A stretch of DNA of 64,000 bases, taken from positions 186,001-250,000 of the forward strand of contig NZ_CP045429.1 of NCBI RefSeq assembly GCF_005886805.2, written 5' to 3'. This stretch comes from Pseudoalteromonas rubra. Lineage in GTDB: Bacteria; Pseudomonadota; Gammaproteobacteria; Enterobacterales; Alteromonadaceae. The notes below the pieces were generated by a model. The model did not search any database, was not told the origin of the DNA, and was given only the letters and a program-made list of their open reading frames with translations. A program made the position numbers and the translations under genes. Positions 37,638 through 48,078 of this stretch are shown piece after piece; positions within the stretch are counted from its first letter, which is position 1; each line of letters starts with the position of its first letter.

Positions 37638-37898
37638 GCGTTTTTCTTTTTCTTGGGACCAGGCAAGCCTCAATCAAACCATATCTCATGCAAGAAGGCT
37701 ACAAATTAAGGCGGTTGATTGATAACACTTGGCGAATAATCTTTACATCCCTAATCGGCAATAGGGACAGATACTTTAACTTTTAGCAATAAATCAGTCG
37801 TTTTTATTACTTTCTATGTCATCGCAGATTTTTGCCAGCGCACCGTGCTCTGTTGCATGATGTGTAGCGCTGATCACATCACATTACAGGACAATGAT

Positions 37899-38660
37899 AT
37901 GCACGATAAACTCGTTGTTGCCGGCGCGGGCTGGTTGGGAATGCCTACAGCTGAGGCTGCGGCGGAGAAGGGGTGGCAGGTACAGGCAACCCGACGGCAG
38001 CCACACAGCAATGCACTGACGCGTCAACTCGCTCATGATGGGACAAGACTGGTGCATGACGTATCGTTACAGCACGCTTTTTGGCTCTGTGCTATGCCGC
38101 CGGGTGCGCGTCGTGAAGACAGTAACTATCTGGTGACGCTAGAAGCGACGCTGGCGTTGGCAACAGAGCTGCAAATGCAGGGCTTTTTATTGTGCTCAAG
38201 CACTGGGGTTTATGCGCAAGCTGATGGGGTTTATAGCGAGCAGGGAACATTGGCTGCAACCGATTCGCAGCGTCAACGCGTTTTACAACAGGCAGAGCAG
38301 CTGGTGCTGTCGCATGGTGGCAAGGTGCTGAGGCTGGCAGGCTTAGTAGGGCCTGAACGGGAACCAGGACAATTTATCGCTGGCAAGACCTTACGCAGTA
38401 GCAGCCAAGAGCGGGTTAATATGGTACACCGGGATGATGTGGTTGCGGCCATTATGTCAGTCCTGACTCACTGGCCGCAGGCGAGGTCAGTTTACAACGT
38501 GTGTTCTCCTGCACATCCGCTTAAGCAGGATTACTATCAGGCGCATTGTACGCAAGCAGGCACACAGGCCCCGAGCTTTGCCAGTGATGACAGCAAAGCA
38601 CGTATCATTGACGGCGCGGCTATCTGTGAACTGGGGTTTAGTTATCAGCACGCCATCTGA
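37899..38660 (+). CDS. Rossmann-fold NAD(P)-binding protein, SDR type (YeeZ-like)
   Basis: About 253 residues. The nucleotide-binding loop is G-A-G-W-L-G at the N-terminus; the C-S-S-T-G-V-Y-A and later Y-N-V-C-S-P-A-H segments are those of extended short-chain dehydrogenases such as YeeZ. The typical Y-x-x-x-K pair is not clear, so activity is uncertain. The ATG at 37899 has AGGA eight bases upstream and is preferred to the frame start at 37845. Substrate unknown. It converges with hutC. Confidence 0.8.
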   Translation: MHDKLVVAGAGWLGMPTAEAAAEKGWQVQATRRQPHSNALTRQLAHDGTRLVHDVSLQHAFWLCAMPPGARREDSNYLVTLEATLALATELQMQGFLLCSSTGVYAQADGVYSEQGTLAATDSQRQRVLQQAEQLVLSHGGKVLRLAGLVGPEREPGQFIAGKTLRSSSQERVNMVHRDDVVAAIMSVLTHWPQARSVYNVCSPAHPLKQDYYQAHCTQAGTQAPSFASDDSKARIIDGAAICELGFSYQHAI

Positions 38661-38666
38661 GTGGGT

Positions 38667-39377
38667 TCACTTTTTAAAGGTCAGGTGACCGCCCAGGCGA
38701 TATTTACTGCCCGGTGAGATTAACCGGGCAAAGCTGACAATGCCTCCTTCAGACCAGGTTCTGCGGATCAGTTGTAAGCAAGGCTCTTCATGAAACATAT
38801 TTAGCCACTGGCAAATATCCGGGCCGGGCATGATGGCCTCAACGGTATGGCGTGCCTCTGTCAGGGGCGCAATCTGGACCAGGTACTCATGGGGGGTGAT
38901 TTGTGTGAAGTCCTGTTGCAGATAGTCAGGTGCCAATTGGGGGTTAACGAAGCGCTCTTCCACTTGCAGAGGTTGTTCGTTGTCATGATGTACCAGCACA
39001 CTGCGATACACCTGAGTATCCATTTCAACACCCAGTGCAATGGCGATTGGGGCAATGGCCGCCATGGATTCCAGGGACAGGACCACACAGGTGTAGTCAC
39101 CACCGCGCTCTTTGACCTCATCGGCGATATTACGTATTTCCAGCAGAGAAGATTGGGATTTGAATCTGGCAACAAAGGTACCCAGACCCTGGCTACGAGT
39201 TAGGATCCCTGCGTCGGTGAGTTCACTGAGCGCGCGTCTGGCGGTCATGCGGCTTACTCTGAATTGCGCGGACAAGGCGTTTTCAGACGGAACTTGTTGA
39301 TCTTCCTGCCAGACACCACTGCGGATCTGCGTGATGATATGTTGTTTTATTTGTGCAAATTTGGGTTGCGTTGTCAC
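38667..39377 (-). CDS. hutC: Histidine utilisation repressor HutC
   Basis: A 236-residue GntR-family regulator: an N-terminal winged helix (V-P-S-E-N-A-L-S-A-Q-F-R-V-S-R-M-T-A-R-R-A-L) and a C-terminal UTRA ligand domain. Urocanate is the inducer in known HutC proteins. It diverges from hutI, with a palindromic operator between the two genes, so it probably controls both. Confidence 0.93.
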   Translation of the reverse strand: MTTQPKFAQIKQHIITQIRSGVWQEDQQVPSENALSAQFRVSRMTARRALSELTDAGILTRSQGLGTFVARFKSQSSLLEIRNIADEVKERGGDYTCVVLSLESMAAIAPIAIALGVEMDTQVYRSVLVHHDNEQPLQVEERFVNPQLAPDYLQQDFTQITPHEYLVQIAPLTEARHTVEAIMPGPDICQWLNMFHEEPCLQLIRRTWSEGGIVSFARLISPGSKYRLGGHLTFKK

Positions 39378-39464
39378 AATCTCATGCCATGGTTAGTAAA
39401 GTAAACCCAACTGTAGCGTCAGGCTGAGCGAACATAGCTCGCTGATAAACATGGCACACCTCTA

Positions 39465-39476
39465 TTGTATATACAA
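39465..39476. promoter_or_regulatory. Putative HutC operator
   Basis: TTGTAT-ATACAA, a perfect 12-base palindrome that fits the TGTATATACA-type HutC site. It lies in the hutC-hutI gap, 47 bases before the hutI start. Confidence 0.65.
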
Positions 39477-39522
39477 GTAATCTTGCTACACTCAAACCAG
39501 CAAGTTAGAGATGAGGAATTGA

Positions 39523-40749
39523 GTGGTGATGGAAGTAGATTTAGTGGTTCTGGACGTTAATCTGGCGACAATGGACCCTGATATTGAGCGCCCTTATGGG
39601 GCCATTGAGCATGGGGCGATGATGGTCAAAGGTGGGGTAATCTGTTGGCTTGGTGCACAGGCTGATCTGCCGGAGTTTGATCCGGTGACGACACCGACTA
39701 TCTCAGCAAAAGGGGCCTGGATGACGCCGGGTCTGATTGATTGTCATACTCACATTCTGTTCGCCGGTTCACGCGCTCAGGAATTTGAACAACGCCTTAA
39801 TGGTGTGTCTTATCAGCAAATCGCGCAACAGGGCGGCGGCATTGCGACGACCATGAAGGCAACCCGTGCGGCGGATCATGAACACTTGTTTGTGGCTGGT
39901 AAAACGCGACTGAATGCCTTGCTCAGTGAGGGTGTCACCACAGTAGAAAGCAAATCGGGCTATGGTCTTGATTGTGAAAGCGAAATTAAGCTGCTAGAAG
40001 TCAACCGCATGCTGGATGAACATCACCCTATCAGTGTACAAAGTACGTTCCTGGGTGCCCATGCGCTTCCACCGGAATATCGGGATGACGCCGATGGTTA
40101 TATCGATCTGGTGTGTGAGCAAATGTTACCTCAGGTAGCCGAACACTCCCTGGCCGATGCGGTCGACGCATTTTGTGAAAATGTCGGTTTTAGCAATGCG
40201 CAAACGCGCCGTGTGTTTGCCAAAGCCACAGAGCTAGGTTTAAAAGTAAAATGTCATGCTGAGCAGTTGTCTAATCAGCACGGCAGTGAGCTGGTGGCTG
40301 AGTTTAATGGTTTGTCCGCCGACCACATTGAGTACCTGGATGAAACCGGTGTTAAAGCGATGGCCGAAGCGGGCACTGTTGGGGTGCTGCTGCCGGGTGC
40401 GTTTTATTTTCTTCGTGAAACTCAATTACCCCCGATTGAGCTCCTGCGTCAGCATAATGTGCCGATTGCACTGGCCAGTGACTTTAATCCTGGAACTGCG
40501 CCATTGTGCTCATTACGTCTGATGTTGAATATGGCATGTACCTTGTTCCGTATGACACCTGAAGAAGCATTGCTGGGCGTAACACGCCATGGTGCCAAAG
40601 CGCTGGGTCTGTCGGATCGGGGGATGCTAAAAGTCGGCATGCGCGCCGATATGGTGCTGTGGCAGGTCGGTCATCCGGCTGAACTCAGTTATCAGTTTGG
40701 CGTAAATGACCTGTTAAATACCTGGATTTCGGGTAAACTTGTGCAATAG
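39523..40749 (+). CDS. hutI: Imidazolonepropionase
   Basis: A 408-residue metal-dependent amidohydrolase, third step of histidine breakdown, producing formimino-glutamate. Metal ligands are seen in D-C-H-T-H (H-x-H), K-C-H-A-E-Q and A-S-D-F-N-P-G. The start is GTG at 39523 (AGGA five bases upstream) or the ATG at 39529. hutH and hutU do not lie in this window. The GGDEF-EAL gene follows by 24 bases on the same strand. Confidence 0.95.
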   Translation: MVMEVDLVVLDVNLATMDPDIERPYGAIEHGAMMVKGGVICWLGAQADLPEFDPVTTPTISAKGAWMTPGLIDCHTHILFAGSRAQEFEQRLNGVSYQQIAQQGGGIATTMKATRAADHEHLFVAGKTRLNALLSEGVTTVESKSGYGLDCESEIKLLEVNRMLDEHHPISVQSTFLGAHALPPEYRDDADGYIDLVCEQMLPQVAEHSLADAVDAFCENVGFSNAQTRRVFAKATELGLKVKCHAEQLSNQHGSELVAEFNGLSADHIEYLDETGVKAMAEAGTVGVLLPGAFYFLRETQLPPIELLRQHNVPIALASDFNPGTAPLCSLRLMLNMACTLFRMTPEEALLGVTRHGAKALGLSDRGMLKVGMRADMVLWQVGHPAELSYQFGVNDLLNTWISGKLVQ

Positions 40750-40773
40750 TAAGAATTTCACAATGGTCCGCCG

Positions 40774-42639
40774 ATGACAAAAAAAGCGCTGCTAAAACAT
40801 TGTAACAAAAGTATTATCTTACTTCTGGCTGTGTTTCCCTTTGCTGTGATAGCTGCTGCGGGGGACGTTTCGGCGGTCTCTTTCTGGCAAGGTGCAGGTC
40901 AACACTCCCCAATGCTGATGGCTTTTGTAGCCGGTGCGCTGCTCAGTGCCAGCCTTAGTGCGATTATGGTGAGTCAACAGCCATTGCATCGAATTGTATA
41001 TGCATCCACAACAGCGGTGGCGTTGGCGTTCCTTGCTGACACCGCACATCTTTTTTCTTACTTACTGGCGCCGCTGTTGGTATTGCATATCTGGCTTGCC
41101 ATTCGCTCTGAGCAGTTAAAGTACCAGGTCATTACTTGCTTCAGTGCCTGTGCTGCTGTGTTGGCACTGGCCGGCATATTGTTCTGGCAACTGTCCCCCG
41201 GCTTACTGGTGCTGGCGCTGCTACCGATGTTTTTGGCCGAGTTAACGTTATCCAGATCTTCCCTGGCACCTGCGCCCCCGGTGAGCAGTGATGAAAGCAA
41301 AGCGGCGGACATTCTGGAGTTACCGGACAGGGCTGGGTTTCGCAGTGCGTTTTACGATTTTCGTCAGCGTGACCCCAGTGAAGCCATGCTCGTCATGATC
41401 CGCCTTGAAGGCTTCCAGCAGGTGAACTTTCATCTTGGCCGGGAGTTTGGCGATCTCTTGCTGGCCCAGTCTGCCAATCGAATTAAACAGCATTTACAGC
41501 ATCCGGATGTGATGCCAATTCCGCTTGGCAATGATGTATCCCGGCTGGCTCATCTAGGCGGTTTGCATTTTGTGTTTGTGTGTAGCCTGGTTAATCAGCA
41601 TCACTTGCATGAGCAGATGATCGGTGAAATTATCGAAAGTACCCTGAAACCCTTTAATGTGGGCAACTGCACCATTGAAGTGAAAGCGCGTGCCAGTTAT
41701 GTGAACTGTGATGAAGAGCAGGGGTTGTTCGAGAATTTATTAACCTGTGTTTTTTTGGCGCTGGATAGCCAGCCTGACAGTCCGATAGCTCCGTATCAGC
41801 AGCAGATGCAGATCAATCGGCTGGAGCAACAGGCCCGTCTGGCAGAGCTTGCACATATTGATTTTCGCCAGGAACTGGAGTTGTATTTTCAGCCTGTGGT
41901 ACGCAATGAAGATGGTGATATTGAATTTCTGGAGTTGCTGTTGCGCTGGCAGCACCCCAAGCAGGGGATCCTGGCTGCTGGTAAGTTTATCGAAGATATC
42001 CGTATTGCGGGCCTGGCATTGCCCGTCGCGCAATACGTGATTGAGCGTGCCGCAGAGATCGCGCTGGCATTGCGTATGGAAGGCATTGCTATGCCACTGA
42101 GCCTGAACCTGTTTGGGCCGGAAATGCTGCACGAGGAATTTATCGAGTTTATCGACCACGTGTTGCTAGAGCATCAGCTGAAGCCGGGTGATTTGATCAT
42201 AGAGTGCCCAGCCAGCTTGTTTACCAGCCTCGAGCCTCAGGGCATTGCCATGGTATCGCGGTTGCGCTCGATGGGGCTGCGTTTGTGTATCGACAGCTTC
42301 GGTGAAACCCCGGTCACTTTGTCTAAATTGCCTCAGCTAACCGTAGATTATGTCAAGCTGGGCCGCTCGCTGACCTCAGATCATGGTCATCAGGGCACCT
42401 TCAAGAGCGTGGTTCGTGGGATTGTGGAAATGCAGCAGATCCAGGAATGCAAAGTGATTTGTGAGGGGGTGGAGTCACCGGAGCAGCTCCAGTTCGTGAA
42501 AAGCCTCAACACGTTCGCGGCGCAGGGATATTATTTTGCCAGACCCCTGAGCAGTGTGGGCATGATCAGCTGGCTGAAACAATGGCGCTGGGAGCACCCG
42601 GAAGACACCCCAGAAACTTTTCAGCCAGACTCAAATTAA
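40774..42639 (+). CDS. Membrane protein with degenerate GGDEF and EAL domains
   Basis: A 621-residue protein. An N-terminal region of about 160 residues holds five or six membrane helices. The GGDEF domain (about 180-335) has G-G-L-H-F instead of the signature, so it cannot make c-di-GMP. The EAL domain (about 355-605) has E387 (E-L-L), N445, E477, D507 and K528 in place, but the second Asp of the D-D-F-G motif is Ser508 (D-S-F-G), so hydrolysis is doubtful. It may be a c-di-GMP receptor. It follows hutI by 24 bases and could be in that transcript; its tail converges with hutG. Confidence 0.88.
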   Translation: MTKKALLKHCNKSIILLLAVFPFAVIAAAGDVSAVSFWQGAGQHSPMLMAFVAGALLSASLSAIMVSQQPLHRIVYASTTAVALAFLADTAHLFSYLLAPLLVLHIWLAIRSEQLKYQVITCFSACAAVLALAGILFWQLSPGLLVLALLPMFLAELTLSRSSLAPAPPVSSDESKAADILELPDRAGFRSAFYDFRQRDPSEAMLVMIRLEGFQQVNFHLGREFGDLLLAQSANRIKQHLQHPDVMPIPLGNDVSRLAHLGGLHFVFVCSLVNQHHLHEQMIGEIIESTLKPFNVGNCTIEVKARASYVNCDEEQGLFENLLTCVFLALDSQPDSPIAPYQQQMQINRLEQQARLAELAHIDFRQELELYFQPVVRNEDGDIEFLELLLRWQHPKQGILAAGKFIEDIRIAGLALPVAQYVIERAAEIALALRMEGIAMPLSLNLFGPEMLHEEFIEFIDHVLLEHQLKPGDLIIECPASLFTSLEPQGIAMVSRLRSMGLRLCIDSFGETPVTLSKLPQLTVDYVKLGRSLTSDHGHQGTFKSVVRGIVEMQQIQECKVICEGVESPEQLQFVKSLNTFAAQGYYFARPLSSVGMISWLKQWRWEHPEDTPETFQPDSN

Positions 42640-42647
42640 GTGCCGGT

Positions 42648-43700
42648 TTATTTAGGCGCGGCCTGTAGGTAGCTACAGACGAGTGAAGCGAGAACCTGGC
42701 CGGCATCGCTGATCCCCTGTTTCACACCTTGTGGGTGATGCTCGGGTGCCGCTTCGCACAAATGCAGATAACGCGCGCGTTCCTGACTTGCCGCTAAATG
42801 AACGAAGTGCTCGGCATCATTCACGGTAAAACCACAGTTGGTATAGGCGCTCACTGGCATTTGAGATATCGCATCGACATCGACTTCAACACCCAGAGGC
42901 GCTTGTCCGGCAAAGCGATTCAGCCCGATCTGGCAGGCCTCAGTCAGAGTCAGTGTACGACGTACCAGAATATCTTGGTAGCTGGCGTAGCTGAATCCCG
43001 CATTATCCAGTGCTGAGATAATGGTGTGGTTGTTTTTCTGTTCATGCATACCAACCACGTGATAATCGGACAGATGGCCCTGATCATGAGCATAGCTGAA
43101 GCCGTTACCAGAATGACGGCCTTCCAGCGCGCGAAAATCGGCATGTGGGTCGAAGTTAATGGCATGACAAGCCTGCTGAGTGCTTTGCGACAACGCTTGC
43201 AGCAGGCCGTAGCAGTTATTGTGGCCACCACCAATTACAATGGGCGCCAGACCGGCATCAAAGATGGCTTTCATAACATTGCTGACGCGTTCATCAAGTT
43301 GGCCGTTGAGCTCGCGCAACTGAGCCAGTTGCTGCGGGTCACGGTTATCCAGATCGGCACCCTGCTGTTGCAAATCATCACATCGGACTTCGCCTAACAG
43401 CAAGACATCATCCGGAGTTAAAAAGCGATTACAAGGCAGGTTTAAGAAGCGCTGTAAAAAAGCTTGCCAGCCCAGGTGGGCGCCACCCCGGCCACAATTA
43501 GCCCGAGGTCCCAGGTCCTCGTTAATGGCAACCAACACATACTTAATGCCAAACTGCGCAGCATCGCGCAGCGCCTGGGTTAAGTCATTTTTGGGTTGCA
43601 GGAAAGCCAGGGTTTGCCAGAAGCGTTGTTCATTCTCACGGCTGTGGCAATATGCGGTAATGTCCGCTTCGGTGTAAATATGAAGCCAGTGGTTACTCAT
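42648..43700 (-). CDS. hutG: Formimidoylglutamase (arginase family)
   Basis: A 350-residue Mn-dependent ureohydrolase. G-G-G-H-N-N, F-D-P-H-A-D-F-R and V-D-V-D-A-I are the metal-binding segments. It hydrolyses N-formimino-glutamate to glutamate and formamide, the last step of the hut route that hutI precedes. The best call is HutG from the context of hutC and hutI, though agmatinase-type specificity is not excluded by sequence alone. It converges with the GGDEF-EAL gene with an 8-base gap. Confidence 0.85.
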   Translation of the reverse strand: MSNHWLHIYTEADITAYCHSRENEQRFWQTLAFLQPKNDLTQALRDAAQFGIKYVLVAINEDLGPRANCGRGGAHLGWQAFLQRFLNLPCNRFLTPDDVLLLGEVRCDDLQQQGADLDNRDPQQLAQLRELNGQLDERVSNVMKAIFDAGLAPIVIGGGHNNCYGLLQALSQSTQQACHAINFDPHADFRALEGRHSGNGFSYAHDQGHLSDYHVVGMHEQKNNHTIISALDNAGFSYASYQDILVRRTLTLTEACQIGLNRFAGQAPLGVEVDVDAISQMPVSAYTNCGFTVNDAEHFVHLAASQERARYLHLCEAAPEHHPQGVKQGISDAGQVLASLVCSYLQAAPK

Positions 43701-43775
43701 AATTCAGGTCGATCTATGGGGTTGTGCCGGGCAAAGTCGGGCTTTACCCGGGGAGATTAGAATGCGCTAGCGGTG

Positions 43776-44282
43776 TTATTCGCTCTGTTCGTCGTCGACT
43801 TCTAACTGCAGTTCTTCAGCAGAAATAATGATGCCGGTGGCATCCGCATACAGGTAGTCATCGTCATAGAAAGATACGCCGGCAAAATTGACCGGGATAC
43901 CTTGCTCACCGCTGCCTTGGCTGTCGGCAGCAACGGGTATTGAAGCGATTGCCTGGATACCGAGTTCACACTCTTCCAGTTCCTCAACATGGCGCACAGC
44001 ACCATAGACCACAATACCCTGCCAGTTATTTTCCATTGCCAGTTCTGCAAGCTCAATATCGATGAGTGCCCGGCGTGTGGAACCTCCGCCATCGACCAAT
44101 AAGATTTGGCCTGTACCATCTTGCTGTAAAACCTGGTTGATCAGTTCATTATTCTCAAAGCACTTGAGTGTTTTGATACGGCCACTGAAGGCGCTTTGAC
44201 CGCCAAAGTTAATAAACATCGGCTCTAATACATCAACCGCATCGGCAAAATGGTCACATAAGTCGGAAGTGCTGTAATCCAT
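43776..44282 (-). CDS. rraA: Ribonuclease E activity regulator RraA
   Basis: About 168 residues (E. coli 161). RraA forms a ring trimer that binds and inhibits RNase E. It has the family's D-L-C-D at the start and [10 protein letters not shown] segment. The ATG at 44282 with GAGGA seven bases upstream is chosen; the frame is open to 44345. Related aldolases share the fold, but the length and acidic C-terminus fit RraA. Confidence 0.92.
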   Translation of the reverse strand: MDYSTSDLCDHFADAVDVLEPMFINFGGQSAFSGRIKTLKCFENNELINQVLQQDGTGQILLVDGGGSTRRALIDIELAELAMENNWQGIVVYGAVRHVEELEECELGIQAIASIPVAADSQGSGEQGIPVNFAGVSFYDDDYLYADATGIIISAEELQLEVDDEQSE

Positions 44283-44443
44283 ACGGGCGTCCTCGAAAAT
44301 AACTGAATTCACAATCCAGTATACTCCCATTATGTAGGGGCGCAATGCTTTGAATCAACATACATAATTGTGTCACAAAAATGTCGTGGCAGTGTTATTT
44401 AGCTCTTCTATGCTGAATTTGTGAACAAATGTAAGCATGAGCT

Positions 44444-44965
44444 ATGAAAGCACAGATCATCAAACTCGATACGGCGCTTTATTTCGCCCTTTATAAACCC
44501 GAGTGTAAGCCCTGGTTCAAAATGGTGATGTTGGCCCTGTCAAAAAGCGGAAACGGTGGACTTTACGTGATTTTGGGAGTCCTGAGTGCACTGTTTATGG
44601 GCTCGGTTGGGCAGCAATTTGCCTTGTGTGCCGTGGTCGCTTTTGCCATTGAGCGGCCGCTTTATCTCTATCTGAAAAACCGCATTGCGCGGATCCGTCC
44701 CTGTGATTGCCTGGCCGTGAAAGCCATGCTTACGCCAAGTGATAAATTTAGCATGCCTTCTGGTCACAGTGCCGGTGCCTGGCTGTATGCCACGTGTCTG
44801 ATGGAGCATTTTCCGGCACTGGCGCTGCCGCTGATGATGTGGGCATCGGGTGTCTCATTGTCGAGGATTGTTGTCGGGGTGCATTATCCGATTGATGTCA
44901 TTCTGGGGGCGGTGATAGGTAGCGGATGTGCTGTGTTGGCGATAGGAGTTGTAGGGGAATTATGA
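44444..44965 (+). CDS. PAP2-family phosphatase (membrane)
   Basis: A 173-residue protein with four or five membrane helices. It has the three acid-phosphatase motifs: K-x6-R-P (K-N-R-I-A-R-I-R-P), P-S-G-H, and S-R-x5-H-x3-D (S-R-I-V-V-G-V-H-Y-P-I-D). It likely dephosphorylates a lipid phosphate such as phosphatidyl-glycerol-phosphate or undecaprenyl-PP. Its stop overlaps the next ATG by 4 bases, so it and the glycosyltransferase-like gene are likely partners. Confidence 0.9.
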   Translation: MKAQIIKLDTALYFALYKPECKPWFKMVMLALSKSGNGGLYVILGVLSALFMGSVGQQFALCAVVAFAIERPLYLYLKNRIARIRPCDCLAVKAMLTPSDKFSMPSGHSAGAWLYATCLMEHFPALALPLMMWASGVSLSRIVVGVHYPIDVILGAVIGSGCAVLAIGVVGEL

Positions 44966-46014
44966 AGATTTTATATGGCGTACAAGGGACTGGTAATGGT
45001 CATATTACCCGCGCCCGGGTGATGGCAGAGTGTTTTTCGCGTTTAGGCGTTGATGTTGACTACGTGTTTTCTGGTCGTCCGGACGAGCGCTATTTTGATA
45101 TGTCGGTGTTTGGAGATTACCAAACTCGTCGCGGGATCAGCTTTGCGACTCGTCATGGTCGATTGCATTACCAGGGGACGCTTCAGCAATTGCGTGTCGG
45201 GCGCTTTGTTAAGGATGTGCAGCGCTTTGATATGCGTGGCTACGACATGGTCTTTAACGATTTTGAGCCGGTGACGGCCTGGGCTGCACGTCGTGCTAAG
45301 GTGCCAGTGGTTGCAATGAGCCATCAAAGTGCTTTTTTATCACCTAAAGTGCCCATCTTTGGTGGCAACTTTATGCTGCGTTCATTAATTCGTTGGTTTG
45401 CACCGGCAGACATTCACCTGGGTGTACACTGGCAACCTTTTGCTGAAAATATCGTACCGCCTTTTATTCCCTACCAGTTGGGAGATTTTGGCAATCAGTC
45501 TATCGCGAACAAAGTTTTGGTTTACCTGCCCTTTGAAGACTTATCGCATATTGTTGAGTTACTTAAAGACTTCCCTGACCGGGAGTTTTACTGTTATCAC
45601 CCGGATGCACATAACACCTCACTGAATCATATTCATCTGCGTGAACCATCACGAGATGGGTTTATCGCTGATTTAGCCAATGCGTCCGGTGTGGTGGCCA
45701 ATGCCGGGTTCGAATTGTCCAGTGAAGCCCTGAAGTTTGGTAAAAAGTTGTTGTTAAAGCCCTTGCAGGGGCAATTTGAACAGCAAAGTAATGCGATGAC
45801 CTTACAGTCTCTGGGACTGGCTCAGGTAATGAACTACCTGAATTCAGAAGCGCTGGACGAATGGCTGGAATCACCTGGCGGACAGCAAATTAATTTCCCC
45901 AGTGATGCGACACCATTAGCCCTGTGGCTGACAAAGGGACAATGGCATAATGTCAATGAGTTACATGATACGCTCTGGCAAACGGTGCTCAATAAAGCAC
46001 CAAAGGCCGCTTAA
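44962..46014 (+). CDS. Glycosyltransferase-like protein (MJ1255 family)
   Basis: A 350-residue protein with a GT-B-like fold: Y-G-V-Q-G-T-G-N-G-H at the N-terminus is the loop typical of UDP-sugar transferases, and the C-terminal half has G-V-V-A-N-A-G-F-E-L-S-S-E-A-L, a donor-binding segment. It resembles the MJ1255-type 'conserved glycosyltransferase' family. The acceptor is unknown; the PAP2 neighbour suggests a lipid sugar. ATG at 44962 overlaps the PAP2 stop. Confidence 0.82.
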   Translation: MKILYGVQGTGNGHITRARVMAECFSRLGVDVDYVFSGRPDERYFDMSVFGDYQTRRGISFATRHGRLHYQGTLQQLRVGRFVKDVQRFDMRGYDMVFNDFEPVTAWAARRAKVPVVAMSHQSAFLSPKVPIFGGNFMLRSLIRWFAPADIHLGVHWQPFAENIVPPFIPYQLGDFGNQSIANKVLVYLPFEDLSHIVELLKDFPDREFYCYHPDAHNTSLNHIHLREPSRDGFIADLANASGVVANAGFELSSEALKFGKKLLLKPLQGQFEQQSNAMTLQSLGLAQVMNYLNSEALDEWLESPGGQQINFPSDATPLALWLTKGQWHNVNELHDTLWQTVLNKAPKAA

Positions 46015-46123
46015 TTAATGTGCATTTAGTAATAAAGTCGTGCAAAAATAGCAAATAGTGCGCGGCGTTGCTGACGGAATAATCTATACTCTATTGCAGG
46101 TCTTGTAATAATTGGGTAACCGT

Positions 46124-48004
46124 ATGGCATTTCTGGAAAATCTGACCATCAAGCGGCGCTTGCAGTTAAATGCGCTGGTGGTGGGTGTGGCTTTAGTCGT
46201 TATGCTGGCAGTGATTATGATCGAAGCCAGTACGATGCGTAAACTGAATGAAACCATTCAGTATGCTGAAGAGCTTGATATTCATGAGCTTTCAATGCGC
46301 AAACATGAAAAGAACTTTTTGTTCTATAAAGATACTGAGGCACTAGATTTATATGCCAAGGACTACAGCGAACTGCAACGTAAAGCTGGGCTACTGGACG
46401 AGATATTTGCTGAGTTCGGTATCGATGACAGTAATTTACGTGAGTTCGAACGTCTTGCGCAAACCTATGTTGATGATTTTAATCACGTTGTTGAGTTACA
46501 ACAAACCATAGGGCTGCATCCTAAGGATGGTCTCTATGGCGCGCTTCGTAGCGCGGTTCATGAAGTAGAGACAATGCTCAAACAGCAATCACGTGATGAC
46601 CTGCTGGTCACCATGTTAATGCTCAGACGCGCAGAAAAAGACTTTATGTTGCGACTGGACCTGAAATACCTCAAGAAGTTTGACGATCAAATCAGCAAAT
46701 TTGAGGAGAAGGTCAAAGCGGCTGGCTTTGATTCGCAGTATGAGCGTCAGATCCAGACCCTGATAAAGCAATATCAAACCCGCTTTAGAAATTTAGTTGA
46801 TGCACAGACCAAGCTTGGCCTGGATCTTCAAAGTGGTGCTCTGGGCAGCATGAAGAAAAGTGTTGAGCAGAGTGATGCTGTTGTCGCGCGGATCGTCGAG
46901 CAGGCAAAAGAAGCCGTGACAGAGAATACGCAAATGGCGCAGATGGCTGCCCTGATCATTTTTGTTGTGGCCTCTGTGGTGGTGATGTTGCTGGTGCTGT
47001 CGACCAGCCAGTCAATTATTCGTCCGGTTGAACGGGTTTACCAGACCATAGAGCGGATCCGTCGTGAGAATAATTTACGTATTCCTATCGAACAGACGGG
47101 TAACGATGAAATTACCCTGATGACCAAAGACTTCAATAGTCTGATTGGCGACTTTAAAGAGTTGATTGGCGACGTAAACAGTGCGCTTGCGATCATCAAT
47201 GATGCAACCCACCACTTATCGGATACCACAGCACAGACCAGTGCAGGCATGACTGAGCAGCTGCACGAGGCCGATATGGTGGCAACGGCGGCCACTGAGA
47301 TGCAGGCCACGATCCAGGATATTTCACATAATACCGAAGCGGCGGCAGACAAAGCCGAGTCAACTAACAAGAATGCACAGCTAGGTCGCTCTGAGGTGAC
47401 TGCAACGATTGAGCATATTATGCAGCTGTCTGAATCGCTCGGTGGTGCATCCGATGTAGTGGGCCAGCTAGAACGCGATGGCGAAACAATAGGCTCAGTA
47501 CTGGATGTGATCCGCGGTATCGCCGAGCAAACCAACCTGCTGGCACTGAATGCGGCGATTGAGGCGGCCCGTGCCGGTGAGCAAGGTCGTGGTTTTGCTG
47601 TGGTCGCGGATGAAGTGCGCTCGCTGGCGCAGCGTACTCAGGATTCGACGCAGGAAATCGAAAGCATTATTTCAACCTTGCAACAGCGTACACGTGAAGT
47701 GGTTAATATCATGGAGCAATGTCGCGAGCAGGGCAATGAAAGTGTGGCACAGGCCGAACGCGCAGGCGATCTGCTCGGAATGATCACCGAAGATGTGCAA
47801 ACAATAATGGAAATGAGCACCCATATCGCCACCGCGATAGATGAGCAAAAACAGGTGGCCTCTGAAGTAAACAAAAATGTTGTGAAGATCCGAGATATTG
47901 CCCAGGTGGCGTCAGATCATGCCAGCAGTAATGCGCAAAGCAGTGAGGAGCTGTCGGAGCAGGCGCGGAATTTATACGAGTCGGTGGAAAAATACCAGGT
48001 ATAG
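46124..48004 (+). CDS. Methyl-accepting chemotaxis protein with helical sensor
   Basis: About 626 residues: helix 1 (about 15-35), an all-helical periplasmic domain (about 35-275), helix 2 (about 278-300), HAMP ([12 protein letters not shown]) and signalling region with the intact contact tip [17 protein letters not shown]. The ATG at 46124 is preferred to a TTG at 46112, because it gives the usual [11 protein letters not shown] start. The ligand is unknown. A terminator follows. Confidence 0.9.
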   Translation: MAFLENLTIKRRLQLNALVVGVALVVMLAVIMIEASTMRKLNETIQYAEELDIHELSMRKHEKNFLFYKDTEALDLYAKDYSELQRKAGLLDEIFAEFGIDDSNLREFERLAQTYVDDFNHVVELQQTIGLHPKDGLYGALRSAVHEVETMLKQQSRDDLLVTMLMLRRAEKDFMLRLDLKYLKKFDDQISKFEEKVKAAGFDSQYERQIQTLIKQYQTRFRNLVDAQTKLGLDLQSGALGSMKKSVEQSDAVVARIVEQAKEAVTENTQMAQMAALIIFVVASVVVMLLVLSTSQSIIRPVERVYQTIERIRRENNLRIPIEQTGNDEITLMTKDFNSLIGDFKELIGDVNSALAIINDATHHLSDTTAQTSAGMTEQLHEADMVATAATEMQATIQDISHNTEAAADKAESTNKNAQLGRSEVTATIEHIMQLSESLGGASDVVGQLERDGETIGSVLDVIRGIAEQTNLLALNAAIEAARAGEQGRGFAVVADEVRSLAQRTQDSTQEIESIISTLQQRTREVVNIMEQCREQGNESVAQAERAGDLLGMITEDVQTIMEMSTHIATAIDEQKQVASEVNKNVVKIRDIAQVASDHASSNAQSSEELSEQARNLYESVEKYQV

Positions 48005-48033
48005 TACCAGCCCGGTTCACCGGGTTTGTAAAA

Positions 48034-48061
48034 GAAAAGGCGACCACAGGTCGCCTTTTTT
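48034..48061 (+). terminator. Terminator after the chemoreceptor gene
   Basis: An AGGCGACC/GGTCGCCT stem with a 3-base loop and six T. A smaller hairpin (about 48011-48024) precedes it. Confidence 0.85.
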
Positions 48062-48078
48062 GTGTTTATCACAGCGGA

